Origin: Flavobacterium sp. HJJ
GTDB lineage: Bacteria > Bacteroidota > Bacteroidia > Flavobacteriales > Flavobacteriaceae
Length of the DNA stretch: 64,000 nt
NCBI RefSeq assembly: GCF_015351475.1
Contig: NZ_JADKPR010000010.1
Span: forward strand, 62,001 to 126,000
Direction: 5' to 3'
Shown here: positions 1 through 8,315 of the stretch, in pieces
Numbering within the stretch: the first letter of the stretch is position 1
Layout: every line of letters begins with the position of its first letter
Notes under the pieces: generated by a model
What the model was told of the DNA's origin: nothing
Databases searched by the model: none
The model's input: only the letters and a program-made list of their open reading frames with translations
Made by a program: the position numbers and the translations under genes

Positions 1-322
1 CTTTTGGCACCACTTTTATTTCATCTATAATCTGTTTTTGAGCAAATTTTATATTGTTTAAAACATTTTTATCAGACGGATTCAAAACCAAAGCTTTTTC
101 ATAATTATAAATTGCCGGTGCTGTCTGGTGCAGTTTATAATAGCAGTTTCCTAAATTAAAATACAGCTCAACTGATTCTTTATTTGCCGCCACAACCGAT
201 TCATACTCTTTGGCAGCAAGATCGTATTTCCCTTTATTGTATAAATCGTTCCCCCTTTCAAAGCCAGTTTGAGCAAAGAAAATCTGCGAAACAAATAATA
301 ATAAGTAAAAAATATTTTTCAT
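1..322 (-). CDS. batE: BatE-like TPR protein (partial, 3' end outside window)
   Basis: Only the first 107 codons are in the window. The protein starts with a signal peptide (MKNIFYLLLFVSQIFFAQ) followed by tetratricopeptide-type helices (segments such as GNDLYNKGKYDLAAKEYE and YFNLGNCYYKLHQTAPAIYN). It lies last in the run moxR, DUF58, batA, batB, batC, batD, all on the minus strand, which is where BatE (TPR plus SH3-like domain) sits in Bacteroidota Bat loci. The SH3 part cannot be seen here. Role by family: periplasmic or membrane-associated scaffold of the Bat stress-tolerance complex; the exact biochemical role is unknown. The start was chosen because the signal peptide begins there. Confidence 0.8.
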   Translation of the reverse strand, partial: MKNIFYLLLFVSQIFFAQTGFERGNDLYNKGKYDLAAKEYESVVAANKESVELYFNLGNCYYKLHQTAPAIYNYEKALVLNPSDKNVLNNIKFAQKQIIDEIKVVPK

Positions 323-329
323 TTTATTT

Positions 330-391
330 TATTTTTAGTTTCTAAGAAGCTTAGTTTCTTAGAATCTTAAATTCTTAGCCTCTTTATTTAG
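330..391. repeat. short-period repeat between batE and batD
   Basis: The spacer contains near-tandem 8-nt units (TTAGTTTC, TTAGAATC, TTAAATTC, TTAGCCTC) around 351-383. An inverted portion (CTAAGAAGCTTAG) lies next to them. It belongs to the class of locus-specific short-period intergenic repeats seen between most genes of this operon. Function unknown. Confidence 0.6.
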
Positions 392-395
392 TAAC

Positions 396-2144
396 TTATA
401 TTTGTTTTTCTAATTCAGAAATGATAGCTATTGCTTTATCAAAATCGTGCTGTATTGCAGCACTTGATGACGGTGCATATCTTGCAATCTCGCAATTCTC
501 AGTCAGGGAGATAAAATCGCTTACCGCCTGAGGATTTGCTTTTCTGGACAATAATAATTCCTGAATATTATCTTTACTCATTTCAGAGGTTTCGATATGT
601 AATTTCGCTTTCAGGAAATTATGCATTGCTTTTTCCAGAGCAATATAAAAAAGCTCTTTGTTATTAATTTGTTTTTTGGCTTCTGATAAATATTTTTTAG
701 CCAATCTATTGTTCATTTTAATTCTGTTACCAAAAACATCGCTGTCGATTGCCTCTTTTTTCTTTTTGAACAATACAATTATCGGAAGCAGTAAGAATGG
801 CAAAAATAATAAAGCATAGAATTTATTAGATTGGAAAAAAATTGCTTCTTTACTAGATGTAAGCGTTGTTCTTAAATCAATATATCTAAATTGCTCAGCT
901 GGTTCAATTTTATTTTTGCCTGCACTTGCAGTGTTATGTGTTTCTGCCGTTTGCGAAGGCCCGTCCAAAACACTAATCTTTATCTCAGAAGAACTGATTG
1001 TTTTGTAAGTACCAGTACCTAAATCGAAATACGAAAAATGCATTGGTTTAATAACATAATCCCCTTTGTATTGTGGCACTATAGTGTAAGAATCGGATAT
1101 TTGACCATTCATTCCTGATAATGGCGTATTTACTTTTTCAGTGTGAACTGCATCATACATTTCTAATGCATTTGGAACTTCTGGTTTTGGCAAAGTAAAT
1201 AATTTTAAATTCCCTGTACCAGTAACACTCAAAACAAGATCTAAGCTTTCTCCATTTTTTAAAGTAGTTTTAGAAGGAATGGCTTTGAAATCAAATTTAC
1301 CTACAGCACCAGTAAAATCAACTGGTTTTCCTGCTTCTGGCAATGCTCTTACATTGATAGTTTTGGCTCCAGCCGATACTCGTTTATTTCCATCGATGAC
1401 TTCAACTTGGCCAAACATATTTCTGCGATTGGTAGGCAGTTTAACATCGACATCCATTGCCAGAGGTTCAATTGTTAACTTTCCAGATTTTTGCGGATAC
1501 AGGATTACTTTCTTTAATACAACGTAACGATACTTCTCTCCCTTAAACATTCCTTCTTCGGCAACCAGTTGTTTAATTTCAATGTTTTGGCTCCAAAAAT
1601 CATTGTATTTGGGTTTGCTAAGTTCTTTCCAATTATCAATCCCAATGTTATAACTGAAATACAATTTATACACTACAGTAATCGGCTGATTGATGTATGG
1701 ATTTGTATTGGTAATATCAGCAACTAAATAAAGATTATTGTCTGCAGAAATTTGAGAATCATTTGGATCTCTTGGCTGTTCTGTCGCTGCAGTTACATTT
1801 ATTTTTATTGGCTGCGTTTTGTAAATCTGACCGTTAAATTCGATCACTGCCGGCCTGATTGTCAAAATACCTTTTTGAGCAGGTAACAAATAATATGAGT
1901 AACTTTTCTCGAAAGATGTTTTTCCATTGATCCAAGACTGGCTCACCTGCTGGCTTGGTCCGGCAATAATTCTAAAACCTTCGAATGAAGGCTGCACAAA
2001 ATTATCGCCATCAATATTCATTACAAAATCGATACGAAGCCTCTCGTTGAGCCCCAGCGTCGTTTTGCTTACTCTTGCCTCAAATTGAACCTGAGCCAAA
2101 AGTCCTTGAAAACATAATAGGAATAAAATTAAATATCTTTTCAT
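396..2144 (-). CDS. batD: BatD, oxygen-tolerance family membrane protein
   Basis: The 582-residue protein has an N-terminal signal peptide (MKRYLILFLLCFQGLLAQ), a long beta-rich periplasmic region typical of the BatD/oxygen-tolerance family (repeated segments such as TLGLNERLRIDFVM and TLKNGESLDLVLSVTG), and one C-terminal transmembrane helix near residues 435-457 followed by a Lys-rich cytoplasmic tail. Length is normal for the family. It follows batC with an 88-bp spacer. Known for the family: part of the Bat membrane assembly with the von Willebrand factor A proteins BatA and BatB, implicated in stress tolerance and envelope integrity. The molecular mechanism is not established. Confidence 0.9.
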   Translation of the reverse strand: MKRYLILFLLCFQGLLAQVQFEARVSKTTLGLNERLRIDFVMNIDGDNFVQPSFEGFRIIAGPSQQVSQSWINGKTSFEKSYSYYLLPAQKGILTIRPAVIEFNGQIYKTQPIKINVTAATEQPRDPNDSQISADNNLYLVADITNTNPYINQPITVVYKLYFSYNIGIDNWKELSKPKYNDFWSQNIEIKQLVAEEGMFKGEKYRYVVLKKVILYPQKSGKLTIEPLAMDVDVKLPTNRRNMFGQVEVIDGNKRVSAGAKTINVRALPEAGKPVDFTGAVGKFDFKAIPSKTTLKNGESLDLVLSVTGTGNLKLFTLPKPEVPNALEMYDAVHTEKVNTPLSGMNGQISDSYTIVPQYKGDYVIKPMHFSYFDLGTGTYKTISSSEIKISVLDGPSQTAETHNTASAGKNKIEPAEQFRYIDLRTTLTSSKEAIFFQSNKFYALLFLPFLLLPIIVLFKKKKEAIDSDVFGNRIKMNNRLAKKYLSEAKKQINNKELFYIALEKAMHNFLKAKLHIETSEMSKDNIQELLLSRKANPQAVSDFISLTENCEIARYAPSSSAAIQHDFDKAIAIISELEKQI

Positions 2145-2173
2145 TACTTTTTTAATCGTTTAACTATTTAACG

Positions 2174-2217
2174 GTTTAATCGTTTAAATGCCCCAATAAA
2201 CAAATAAACGATTAAAC
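2174..2217. repeat. hairpin between batD and batC
   Basis: Perfect 13-nt inverted repeat: GTTTAATCGTTTA at 2174-2186 and its complement at 2205-2217, with an 18-nt loop. The arms are made of TTTAAC/TTTAATC units with roughly 7-nt periodicity that extend back to 2152. There is no T-tract, so it is not an ordinary terminator. It could be an RNA processing or mRNA-stability stem within the operon. Confidence 0.7.
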
Positions 2218-2232
2218 GAATCAACTTAAATT

Positions 2233-3003
2233 TTACCAGTCTTTCTCTGTTTTTACAGGTGCTCCTTTTACCTTATTAGCATTTACTTTATCCTGAATTT
2301 TCTTTTCTTCGTTGTTTACGGCATCCAAAAGATTTTCCATCCGCTGTTTTGGAATCCCGCCAGGTTTTGGTTTTGGCTGCCCTTGGTCATCTTTAGGCTT
2401 GCCGTTATCCTTTTTATCTTTATCTCCGTCTTTCTTATCGTCCTTTTTATCCTGATCTTTCTTGTCCTGATCTTTTTTATCGTCCTTCTTATCTTTGTTT
2501 TTATCCTTCTCTTTGTCCTTATCTTTATTCTTGTCTTTATCTTTATTTTTATCGTCTTTTGGAGGAGGATTATCTTTTAGCATTTTCTTGGCCAAGGCAT
2601 AATTATAACGGGTTTCTTCGTCTTCAGGATTGTTTCTCAAAGCATTTTTATACGCTTCAACCGCTTGAGTATAATTTTTCTCTTTCATGAAAACATTCCC
2701 TATATTATGGAAAGCTTTGTGTTTTTGCGATCTAGATTTTAGATTTTTCAACGCATTCGTATAAGCATATTTGGATTCAGAAAACTGATTCTGCCTATAA
2801 ATTGCATTTCCTAAATTATAAGATGCTACCGTTCTGTTTGGAAATTTAGAGTGTGATATCCTATAATTAGCTTCGGCATCAACAAAATTTTTGGCTGCAT
2901 ATTCCTCATTTGCTTCAGGCATAACTTTGTCTTTCTCTTGGGCATTGGCCACAAAAGTCAGAAGCATTAGCAGTACATATATAATTCTATTTTTCATTAT
3001 CAT
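2233..3003 (-). CDS. batC: BatC, TPR protein with Lys/Asp-rich tail
   Basis: The 256-residue protein has a signal peptide (about residues 3-21), TPR helices at about 30-142 (for example NYTQAVEAYKNALRNNPEDE) and a striking Lys/Asp low-complexity stretch at about 149-206 made almost only of K and D with a few N, E and Q. A short conserved helical tail follows (RMENLLDAVNNEEKKIQDKV). It sits between batB and batD. Family role: periplasmic TPR partner of BatA/B/D. Two in-frame ATGs lie close together (3003 and 2997); the second gives the cleaner signal peptide. The antisense open frame over the Lys/Asp region is a shadow. Confidence 0.9.
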   Translation of the reverse strand: MIMKNRIIYVLLMLLTFVANAQEKDKVMPEANEEYAAKNFVDAEANYRISHSKFPNRTVASYNLGNAIYRQNQFSESKYAYTNALKNLKSRSQKHKAFHNIGNVFMKEKNYTQAVEAYKNALRNNPEDEETRYNYALAKKMLKDNPPPKDDKNKDKDKNKDKDKEKDKNKDKKDDKKDQDKKDQDKKDDKKDGDKDKKDNGKPKDDQGQPKPKPGGIPKQRMENLLDAVNNEEKKIQDKVNANKVKGAPVKTEKDW

Positions 3004-3066
3004 TAAATGTTCCTTACAAAGTATTGAATAACGATTAACGCATTAATTCGTCCTGATTCTAATACT

Positions 3067-4101
3067 CTATTTATTTTCGTTAAATAAATTCAATTTGTTT
3101 ACCCAGCTGGTTTTTCTTTCTAATAAGAAAACATCCATAAATAAAAGCACAAAACTAATTCCTAAAAACCATTGGAACTGCGATTGAAAATCGGCCATTT
3201 GTGTCGCTTCAAATTCGGTTTTTTGAATTTTATCCAATCTTGCTTTTATGTAATCCAGTACCTCATGAGTATTGTTTCCATTTACATATCCGCCATCGGT
3301 AATTTTTGCAATGGTGGCTAAACTGTTTGGATTTAATTTGGTAATGACCACTTCGCCGTTATTATCTCTTTGATAACTTTCTACGACTCCATTTCTTTTT
3401 AATGGAATAGTTCCGCCTTTCTCGGTACCAACACCAATAGTTACAATTTTCATTCCTAATTTTTTAGCTTCTTCAGCTGCAGCTTCAGCTCCTTCTGAAT
3501 GATCTTCTCCATCAGAAATCATGATTAGCAATTTGCTGGTTTTGCTTTTATCATCAAAATAAGTCCCTGCCAATTTTATTGCCTCATCAAGCGATGTTCC
3601 TTGTGAAGAAACCATTCCAGGTCCCATACTCTGCAAGAACATTTTGGCAACACTGTAATCAGTAGTTATAGGCAGTACTGGAAAAGCACTTCCTGCGTAA
3701 GCAACAATCCCGATTCTATCGCTTCCCAATTGATTGATAATCTGCGACACAATCTGTTTGCTTTTTTCCAAACGGCTTGGTGCTACATCCTCACAAAGCA
3801 TACTTTTGGAAACGTCCATTGCAAAAACAATATCTATTCCTTCTCTCTTTACTGTTTCTACTTTTGTTCCGATTTTTGGATTAACCAAACCAATAATCAA
3901 AGAAGCTAATCCCAAAAGTATTACTCCTAATTTTAAAAATGGTTTGAAAACAGAACGCTCCGGGCTTAGTCTTTTAATTATCTCCAAGTCACCAAATTCA
4001 CGCTGTTTTTTTCTTTTCCAATACAAATTAATCAGAAAAAGTACCGCTGCAATTGGCAGTAGAAAAAGTAAGTATAAATATTTTTGTTCGTCTAATTCCA
4101 T
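3067..4101 (-). CDS. batB: BatB, von Willebrand factor A membrane protein
   Basis: The 344-residue protein has an N-terminal transmembrane helix (about 9-27), a second near 55-72, a VWA domain with a metal-ion-dependent adhesion site D96-x-S98-x-S100 (sequence DVSKS) and the later LMISDGEDHSEGA motif, and a C-terminal transmembrane helix near 312-330. This topology (two helices, periplasmic or cytoplasmic VWA domain, one helix) is typical for BatA/BatB. It is 91 bp downstream of batA. Known for the family: cooperates with the MoxR AAA ATPase encoded upstream, probably in metal-dependent protein interaction or maturation; the substrate is unknown. Confidence 0.92.
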   Translation of the reverse strand: MELDEQKYLYLLFLLPIAAVLFLINLYWKRKKQREFGDLEIIKRLSPERSVFKPFLKLGVILLGLASLIIGLVNPKIGTKVETVKREGIDIVFAMDVSKSMLCEDVAPSRLEKSKQIVSQIINQLGSDRIGIVAYAGSAFPVLPITTDYSVAKMFLQSMGPGMVSSQGTSLDEAIKLAGTYFDDKSKTSKLLIMISDGEDHSEGAEAAAEEAKKLGMKIVTIGVGTEKGGTIPLKRNGVVESYQRDNNGEVVITKLNPNSLATIAKITDGGYVNGNNTHEVLDYIKARLDKIQKTEFEATQMADFQSQFQWFLGISFVLLFMDVFLLERKTSWVNKLNLFNENK

Positions 4102-4110
4102 AATAATTTT

Positions 4111-4180
4111 TGATTTTGGATTAACGATTTTTGATTGCAGACAGCAATAAATCAGAAATCACAAATCGTTAATCTTCACT
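4111..4180. repeat. ORF-less hairpin of the GATTAACGATT repeat family (batB-batA spacer)
   Basis: Perfect 12-nt inverted repeat, GATTAACGATTT at 4119-4130 with its complement at 4163-4174. Weaker complementarity with GATT-containing 7-nt units continues outside. The right arm matches the arms that flank the four-helix-bundle gene at 6838-7382 in the same operon at about 26 of 29 positions, so this looks like the same element without a gene in its loop. No T-tract follows. Confidence 0.75.
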
Positions 4181-4192
4181 CATCAATCTTTT

Positions 4193-5194
4193 TTATATAA
4201 AACTCCTATAAACTGTATTTCGCAAACCTATTTCTATCAATAATAAAAGCCCTGACAGTAAAGCAAAAAGTCTGAATTTTTCATCATAATCATAGAATTT
4301 CAATTCTTCGATTTCAGTAGTTTCAAGCTTATTGATTTCGTTATATATTTCAGCTAACTTATCATTGCTGGTTGCTCTAAAATATTTACCGCCTGTTTTC
4401 TTAGCAATATTTTTCATTAACTGCTCATCGATTTCTACTTTCATCATTTGGAAAAGAAGCTGTCCGTTTGGACCGATTGCATAAGGTGATTCAGCCATTC
4501 CATTGGTACCAATACCAATAGTATATACTTTTATACCGTACTGCTGTGCAATATCCGAAGCTGTTTCGGGTTCAATAAATCCCGCATTGTTAACTCCGTC
4601 TGTCAATAAAATAACCACTTTACTTTTGGCTTTGCTGTCTTTAAGACGATTTACGGCTGTAGCCAATCCCATCCCGATACCTGTACCGTCCTGAAGGACA
4701 TTATCATATTTAATACTTTGAATTGCCTGCTGAATAACCGCTTTATCACTTGTTACCGGCGATTTTGTATAGGCTTCAGAAGCATAAACTACCAATCCGA
4801 TTCTGTCATTAGGTCTTTCATCAACAAAAACCGAAGCAACTCTTTTCAGCGCTTCCATTCTGTTTGGCTTAAAATCTTTGGCAAGCATACTTCCTGATAC
4901 GTCAACAGCCACAACAATATCAATTCCTTTTGTGGTTTTGGTCCTATTACTAATGTCAACCGTTCTTGGTCTGGCCAGTGCAACAATTAATAATGACAAT
5001 GCCAATATTCTTAAAATATCCAGCCCTGGTTTTAATTTCGCTAATAAAGATTCTGATCCATTGAATCCTTGAAGCGAACTCATTTTCAAGGTCGCTGTCT
5101 GCTGGTTTCTTTTCCAAAATAGCCAGGCAATTGCAACTGGCATTAGAAGAAACAACCAAAAAAATTCTGGATTTAAAAAGGTTATTTTTTCCAT
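4193..5194 (-). CDS. batA: BatA, von Willebrand factor A membrane protein
   Basis: The 333-residue protein has an N-terminal hydrophobic helix (about 11-27), a second at about 59-74, a VWA domain with an intact metal site D98-x-S100-x-S102 (DVSGS) plus LLTDGVNNAG, and a C-terminal transmembrane helix (LFALLSGLLLLIEIGL). Length matches BatA. The ATG overlaps the stop codon of the upstream gene by one base (TAATG), so the two are probably translationally coupled. Role by family: membrane VWA component of the Bat complex, working with MoxR and BatB. Confidence 0.93.
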   Translation of the reverse strand: MEKITFLNPEFFWLFLLMPVAIAWLFWKRNQQTATLKMSSLQGFNGSESLLAKLKPGLDILRILALSLLIVALARPRTVDISNRTKTTKGIDIVVAVDVSGSMLAKDFKPNRMEALKRVASVFVDERPNDRIGLVVYASEAYTKSPVTSDKAVIQQAIQSIKYDNVLQDGTGIGMGLATAVNRLKDSKAKSKVVILLTDGVNNAGFIEPETASDIAQQYGIKVYTIGIGTNGMAESPYAIGPNGQLLFQMMKVEIDEQLMKNIAKKTGGKYFRATSNDKLAEIYNEINKLETTEIEELKFYDYDEKFRLFALLSGLLLLIEIGLRNTVYRSFI

Positions 5195-6822
5195 TAGTTA
5201 CCTGCTGATTTAAGTTCAACCGAATTCATTATACGATCTGTCAATTCCGTTGCATATTTATCTCCTTCTTCATGAAGAATAAGCAGCTGCTGTAATCCTC
5301 CTTCTTGTCCAAAAAGCACTATTTCATAATATATTTTGGAACTTGATTGATTTTCGCCGTCGATTCTAGAAAAAGTTCCGTATCCTTTTTTCCCTGTTAT
5401 TCCTTTATTTGTCTGAAAATCTTCTTCTTTAACAATCATATTTTGCGCTCCTTGAGTTTCCAATACTTTCAATGAACTTTCAATAGCTTTTGACAAATCC
5501 AATGCTCCTTCTTTTTTATATTTCATAGTAGATACCATAATATAAAAATTATCTGACAGACTGCCATATCCAAATGACTGCATTTCTTTAATGAGTGCCA
5601 TACCGTCTTTTGGCAATGATTTTGTCAAATCTATTCGTTTCAAAACTTTTGGAGTTTCTACAATAACTCCTGGATTTCCATACTCACTTTTAACCCATTC
5701 ACCTTCCAGCAGTTCTTTGGTTGGATGTCCCAGTATATTGTCTTTTACATAATCAAATCCCTTGGTGGCAATAAAGTAAGCTGTAGTTGCAAAAAGCAAG
5801 AAAACAACCGATCCAATTGATATTGCAATACGCTGATTTCTCTTTTTTCTAAGCAAAATTTGAATCTGTTTCTGCTTTTGAGCTTCATTCAAAATAGTAT
5901 CTTCCTCAATTGGTACCTCAACCGGAATCGCTTCATCCAGTGTCAAAATCGCTTTTTGAATTTTATTTCTATCATCCGTAATTTCAAATTCCAAAGGCAT
6001 TGACTTAGCAAATTTTACTAAATCGGCTTGTTTTAAAACAGCAAATAAATTTTCTATAGTTTCCTGCGAAAGCTTCATTTTCTTTTTTAAAGAAGCTTTT
6101 TTCAATCCTTCAATCAACTCAGAAGTAGTGCTTTCCATTGCCGGAATTTCTATAGCTTCTTCAATATAATTTCTGGCAATATCAGTCAGTTCACTATAGT
6201 ATTCTTTGACTTCACCATGCTGCCAAAGTTCTTTCTTCTCTAATATATTAAGTAAACTTGTTGCTTTTTCAATCGGCGTTTTATAAACTTCTTCTTCAAT
6301 TTTCTTCTTCTGGCGGATTTTGGTGTACCAATAAACAAAAGCTCCAATTCCTAAGATTAATATAATTCCCAAAAGATATTTCCACCAGTCACCTATCGAA
6401 TCTTCGGCTTTTACAATCTCCTTAATGTCATACATTTTTTGTCTTAATGTATCGACCTGCACATTGGCAACCTCAACTTTGAGGGAGTCGCTCAAAAATT
6501 CTTTATTATTAATTAAGATTTTAATGCTCGGAATGGTGTAGCGCCCCGAATCAAATTGAGTCAGACCGTATTTTTTAATTAGTTCATAACGGTCGTCTTT
6601 TTTGATAGTATCAATTGGATAAGACTGAATTACTTCCAGCGCTCCAATGTTTTTCAGTTTTGGAAAAACAACTTTAGACAAAGTGTCCACAGAAGTTTTT
6701 AAAGTCAATTTAAACTCTGCTCCAATTTTATTTTTTGTGGTATCGATACTTGTTTCTACTTTTTTTTGTTGGGCAAAAATAGAAGTTGAAATGAGTAAGA
6801 ATAATAATAGTTTTTTAAACAT
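5194..6822 (-). CDS. BatD-like membrane protein of the Bat operon
   Basis: The 542-residue protein has a signal peptide (MFKKLLLFLLISTSIFAQ) and an N-terminal beta-rich region resembling the start of BatD (TKNKIGAEFKLTLK, later FDSGRYTIPSIKILIN). A first transmembrane helix lies near 146-166, then a helical cytoplasmic segment (about 180-325) ending in a basic stretch, a second helix near 331-351, and a C-terminal domain of about 190 residues that I do not recognise. It is coupled to batA by a one-base overlap. Such a gene between the DUF58 gene and batA is usual in Flavobacteria and probably is a second BatD-type periplasmic/membrane subunit; this role is inferred from position. Confidence 0.7.
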   Translation of the reverse strand: MFKKLLLFLLISTSIFAQQKKVETSIDTTKNKIGAEFKLTLKTSVDTLSKVVFPKLKNIGALEVIQSYPIDTIKKDDRYELIKKYGLTQFDSGRYTIPSIKILINNKEFLSDSLKVEVANVQVDTLRQKMYDIKEIVKAEDSIGDWWKYLLGIILILGIGAFVYWYTKIRQKKKIEEEVYKTPIEKATSLLNILEKKELWQHGEVKEYYSELTDIARNYIEEAIEIPAMESTTSELIEGLKKASLKKKMKLSQETIENLFAVLKQADLVKFAKSMPLEFEITDDRNKIQKAILTLDEAIPVEVPIEEDTILNEAQKQKQIQILLRKKRNQRIAISIGSVVFLLFATTAYFIATKGFDYVKDNILGHPTKELLEGEWVKSEYGNPGVIVETPKVLKRIDLTKSLPKDGMALIKEMQSFGYGSLSDNFYIMVSTMKYKKEGALDLSKAIESSLKVLETQGAQNMIVKEEDFQTNKGITGKKGYGTFSRIDGENQSSSKIYYEIVLFGQEGGLQQLLILHEEGDKYATELTDRIMNSVELKSAGN

Positions 6823-6837
6823 TGATTTTGGAAATTT

Positions 6838-7382
6838 GATTTTTGATTAAAGATTAACGATTCTTGATTTAAGATTTATTCTCTGAACTAAAATTGTTAT
6901 TCAATCAAAAAAATATATTATTTCAAATTTGTTTTTGCGGTTTTTATACTTGATACGAAAATAGAAATCAATTCATTTACTTCTGTCTTTGCCATCATTA
7001 AATTATTTAAATCTGAACTTAACTTTGCTTTTTCAACTATTTTTAAACACACAAACGTTTCTCTTAATTCTTTTAAGCAAATACCCATTTTATGAATAAA
7101 ATCCTTAGTACTTTCTGCACTTTGGGCTTCACCATAATTTAATGCCGGTGAAGTCCCAGATCTAATTATTTGTCCCCCTAAATGATTTCCTGCGTAACTT
7201 GTTTTAAAAGTACTTGCCGAAATTATTATAGCAGCTGCAAAATCTATTAATCTGTTTTCAAGTTCTTGTTTATTCATTACATATATTTAGTTTACCTAAT
7301 ATATCATTTTTCATGATTCAAAAATCTTTATCTCATTTCAGAAAATCAGCAATCAAAAATCGTTAATCTTCAATCTGAAATC
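6838..7382. repeat. long inverted repeat enclosing a four-helix-bundle gene
   Basis: Left arm 6838-6887 and right arm 7337-7382 are complementary at about 39 of 46 aligned positions, including a perfect 13-nt core (AAGATTAACGATT). The arms have 7-nt periodicity with repeated GATT. The enclosed loop of about 449 nt contains exactly one gene, the four-helix-bundle ORF at 6918-7277. In a transcript of the operon the arms could pair into one long stem with the ORF in the loop. The same repeat occurs gene-free at 4111-4180. Confidence 0.8.
6918..7277 (-). CDS. four-helix-bundle protein (23S intervening-sequence-protein family)
   Basis: The 119-residue all-helical protein carries the family signature near residues 35-50 (GQIIRSGTSPALNYGEAQSA) and a downstream helix KDFIHKMGICLKELRET. 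The family was first seen inside 23S rRNA intervening sequences; diversity-generating retroelements encode a related accessory protein (Avd). No rRNA or reverse transcriptase is nearby. The gene sits inside the bat operon, same strand, between the DUF58 gene and the BatD-like gene, and it is bracketed by a 46-50 nt inverted repeat (6838-7382). It belongs to a different subfamily from the copies at 62553 and 63779. Function unknown; likely an inserted passenger rather than a Bat component. Confidence 0.8.
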   Translation of the reverse strand: MNKQELENRLIDFAAAIIISASTFKTSYAGNHLGGQIIRSGTSPALNYGEAQSAESTKDFIHKMGICLKELRETFVCLKIVEKAKLSSDLNNLMMAKTEVNELISIFVSSIKTAKTNLK

Positions 7383-7383
7383 C

Positions 7384-8247
7384 CTACCTCGATTTAAAAT
7401 AGCCTAATAATTTGGTAACATAGCTTTCATCAACTCTAGTATTTACAACACCCGAACCTGATTTGCTAAAAGTCTCCTTGAAATAATTCACATTATCATG
7501 GTAATGTTTCTCATAATTCATCCTCACCGATTTCGAACCTGTATCAATCAGTCTTGTCTCGCCTGTTTCTGCGTCCAGCATAGGAACAATACCTAAATTT
7601 GGTATTTTTTCTTCTCGGATGTCATACACTCTAATACCCGTAATATCGTGTTTCTTTGAAGCTATTTTCAAAGTATGTTCATATTCACCCGACATGAAAT
7701 CGGAAATGACAAACACGATGGCTTTCTTTTTTTGGGTACCCGATAAAAACTTCAAAGCCTGGGCAATATCTGTTTTATAACTTTTTGGCTCAAATTCTAT
7801 CAGCTCACGAATGATACGCAGCACGTGCGATCTTCCTTTTTTTGGCGGAATGTACAATTCGATCTGATCTGAAAATAAAATCAATCCAATTTTATCATTG
7901 TTCTGAGTAGCCGAAAATGCCATTGTAGCAGCAATCTCGGTAACAATTTCTTTTTTAAACTGATTTTTAGAGCCAAAACTTTCAGAACCAGAAATATCAA
8001 CCATTAACATCATGGTCAATTCTCTTTCTTCTTCAAAAACTTTAACGTGAGCTTCATTGTAACGGGCAGTTACATTCCAATCGATAGCACGGATGTCGTC
8101 GCCAAACTGATATTGTCGAACTTCACTAAATGTCATTCCCCGGCCCTTAAACGATGTATGGTACTCGCCCGAAAAGATATGATCGCTCAGTCTTCTGGTT
8201 TTGATTTCTATTTTACGTACTTTTTTTAAAAGCTCTTTTGTATCCAT
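7384..8247 (-). CDS. DUF58 domain protein of the Bat operon
   Basis: The protein of 287 residues has the DUF58 core (FSEVRQYQFGDDIRAIDWNV) followed by a VWA-like fold (MLMVDISGSESFGS). Such proteins are encoded directly after MoxR ATPases in Bat loci and probably form a cytoplasmic client or adaptor of the ATPase. An in-frame ATG at 8259 would add four residues, but that ATG lies inside the first GCATTAG unit of a tandem repeat, so the ATG at 8247 (MDTKELLKKV), which matches the usual start of relatives, was chosen. The stop is one base from the right arm of the inverted repeat around the four-helix-bundle gene. Confidence 0.88.
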   Translation of the reverse strand: MDTKELLKKVRKIEIKTRRLSDHIFSGEYHTSFKGRGMTFSEVRQYQFGDDIRAIDWNVTARYNEAHVKVFEEERELTMMLMVDISGSESFGSKNQFKKEIVTEIAATMAFSATQNNDKIGLILFSDQIELYIPPKKGRSHVLRIIRELIEFEPKSYKTDIAQALKFLSGTQKKKAIVFVISDFMSGEYEHTLKIASKKHDITGIRVYDIREEKIPNLGIVPMLDAETGETRLIDTGSKSVRMNYEKHYHDNVNYFKETFSKSGSGVVNTRVDESYVTKLLGYFKSR

Positions 8248-8255
8248 TTTTTTGG

Positions 8256-8313
8256 GCATTAGGCATTAGGCATTAGGCATTAGGCGTACAGCTTAACGCT
8301 TATAGCTTAATGC
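8256..8313. repeat. GCATTAG tandem heptamer and hairpin, DUF58-moxR spacer
   Basis: Four perfect head-to-tail GCATTAG units (8256-8283) pass into diverged 7-nt units (GCTTAAC, GCTTATA, GCTTAAT). The end TTAATGC complements the beginning of the unit, so a hairpin can form. It fills nearly the whole spacer between two genes of one operon. Confidence 0.8.
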
Positions 8314-8315
8314 TA

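Noticed and set aside
2383..2580. hydrophobic 65-residue plus-strand frame
   Set aside because: It is the antisense reading of the Lys/Asp-rich tract of batC; the hydrophobic look results from that low complexity.
6838..7382. 23S rRNA intervening sequence
   Set aside because: The protein family fits, but no rRNA sequence flanks it; both sides are bat operon genes.
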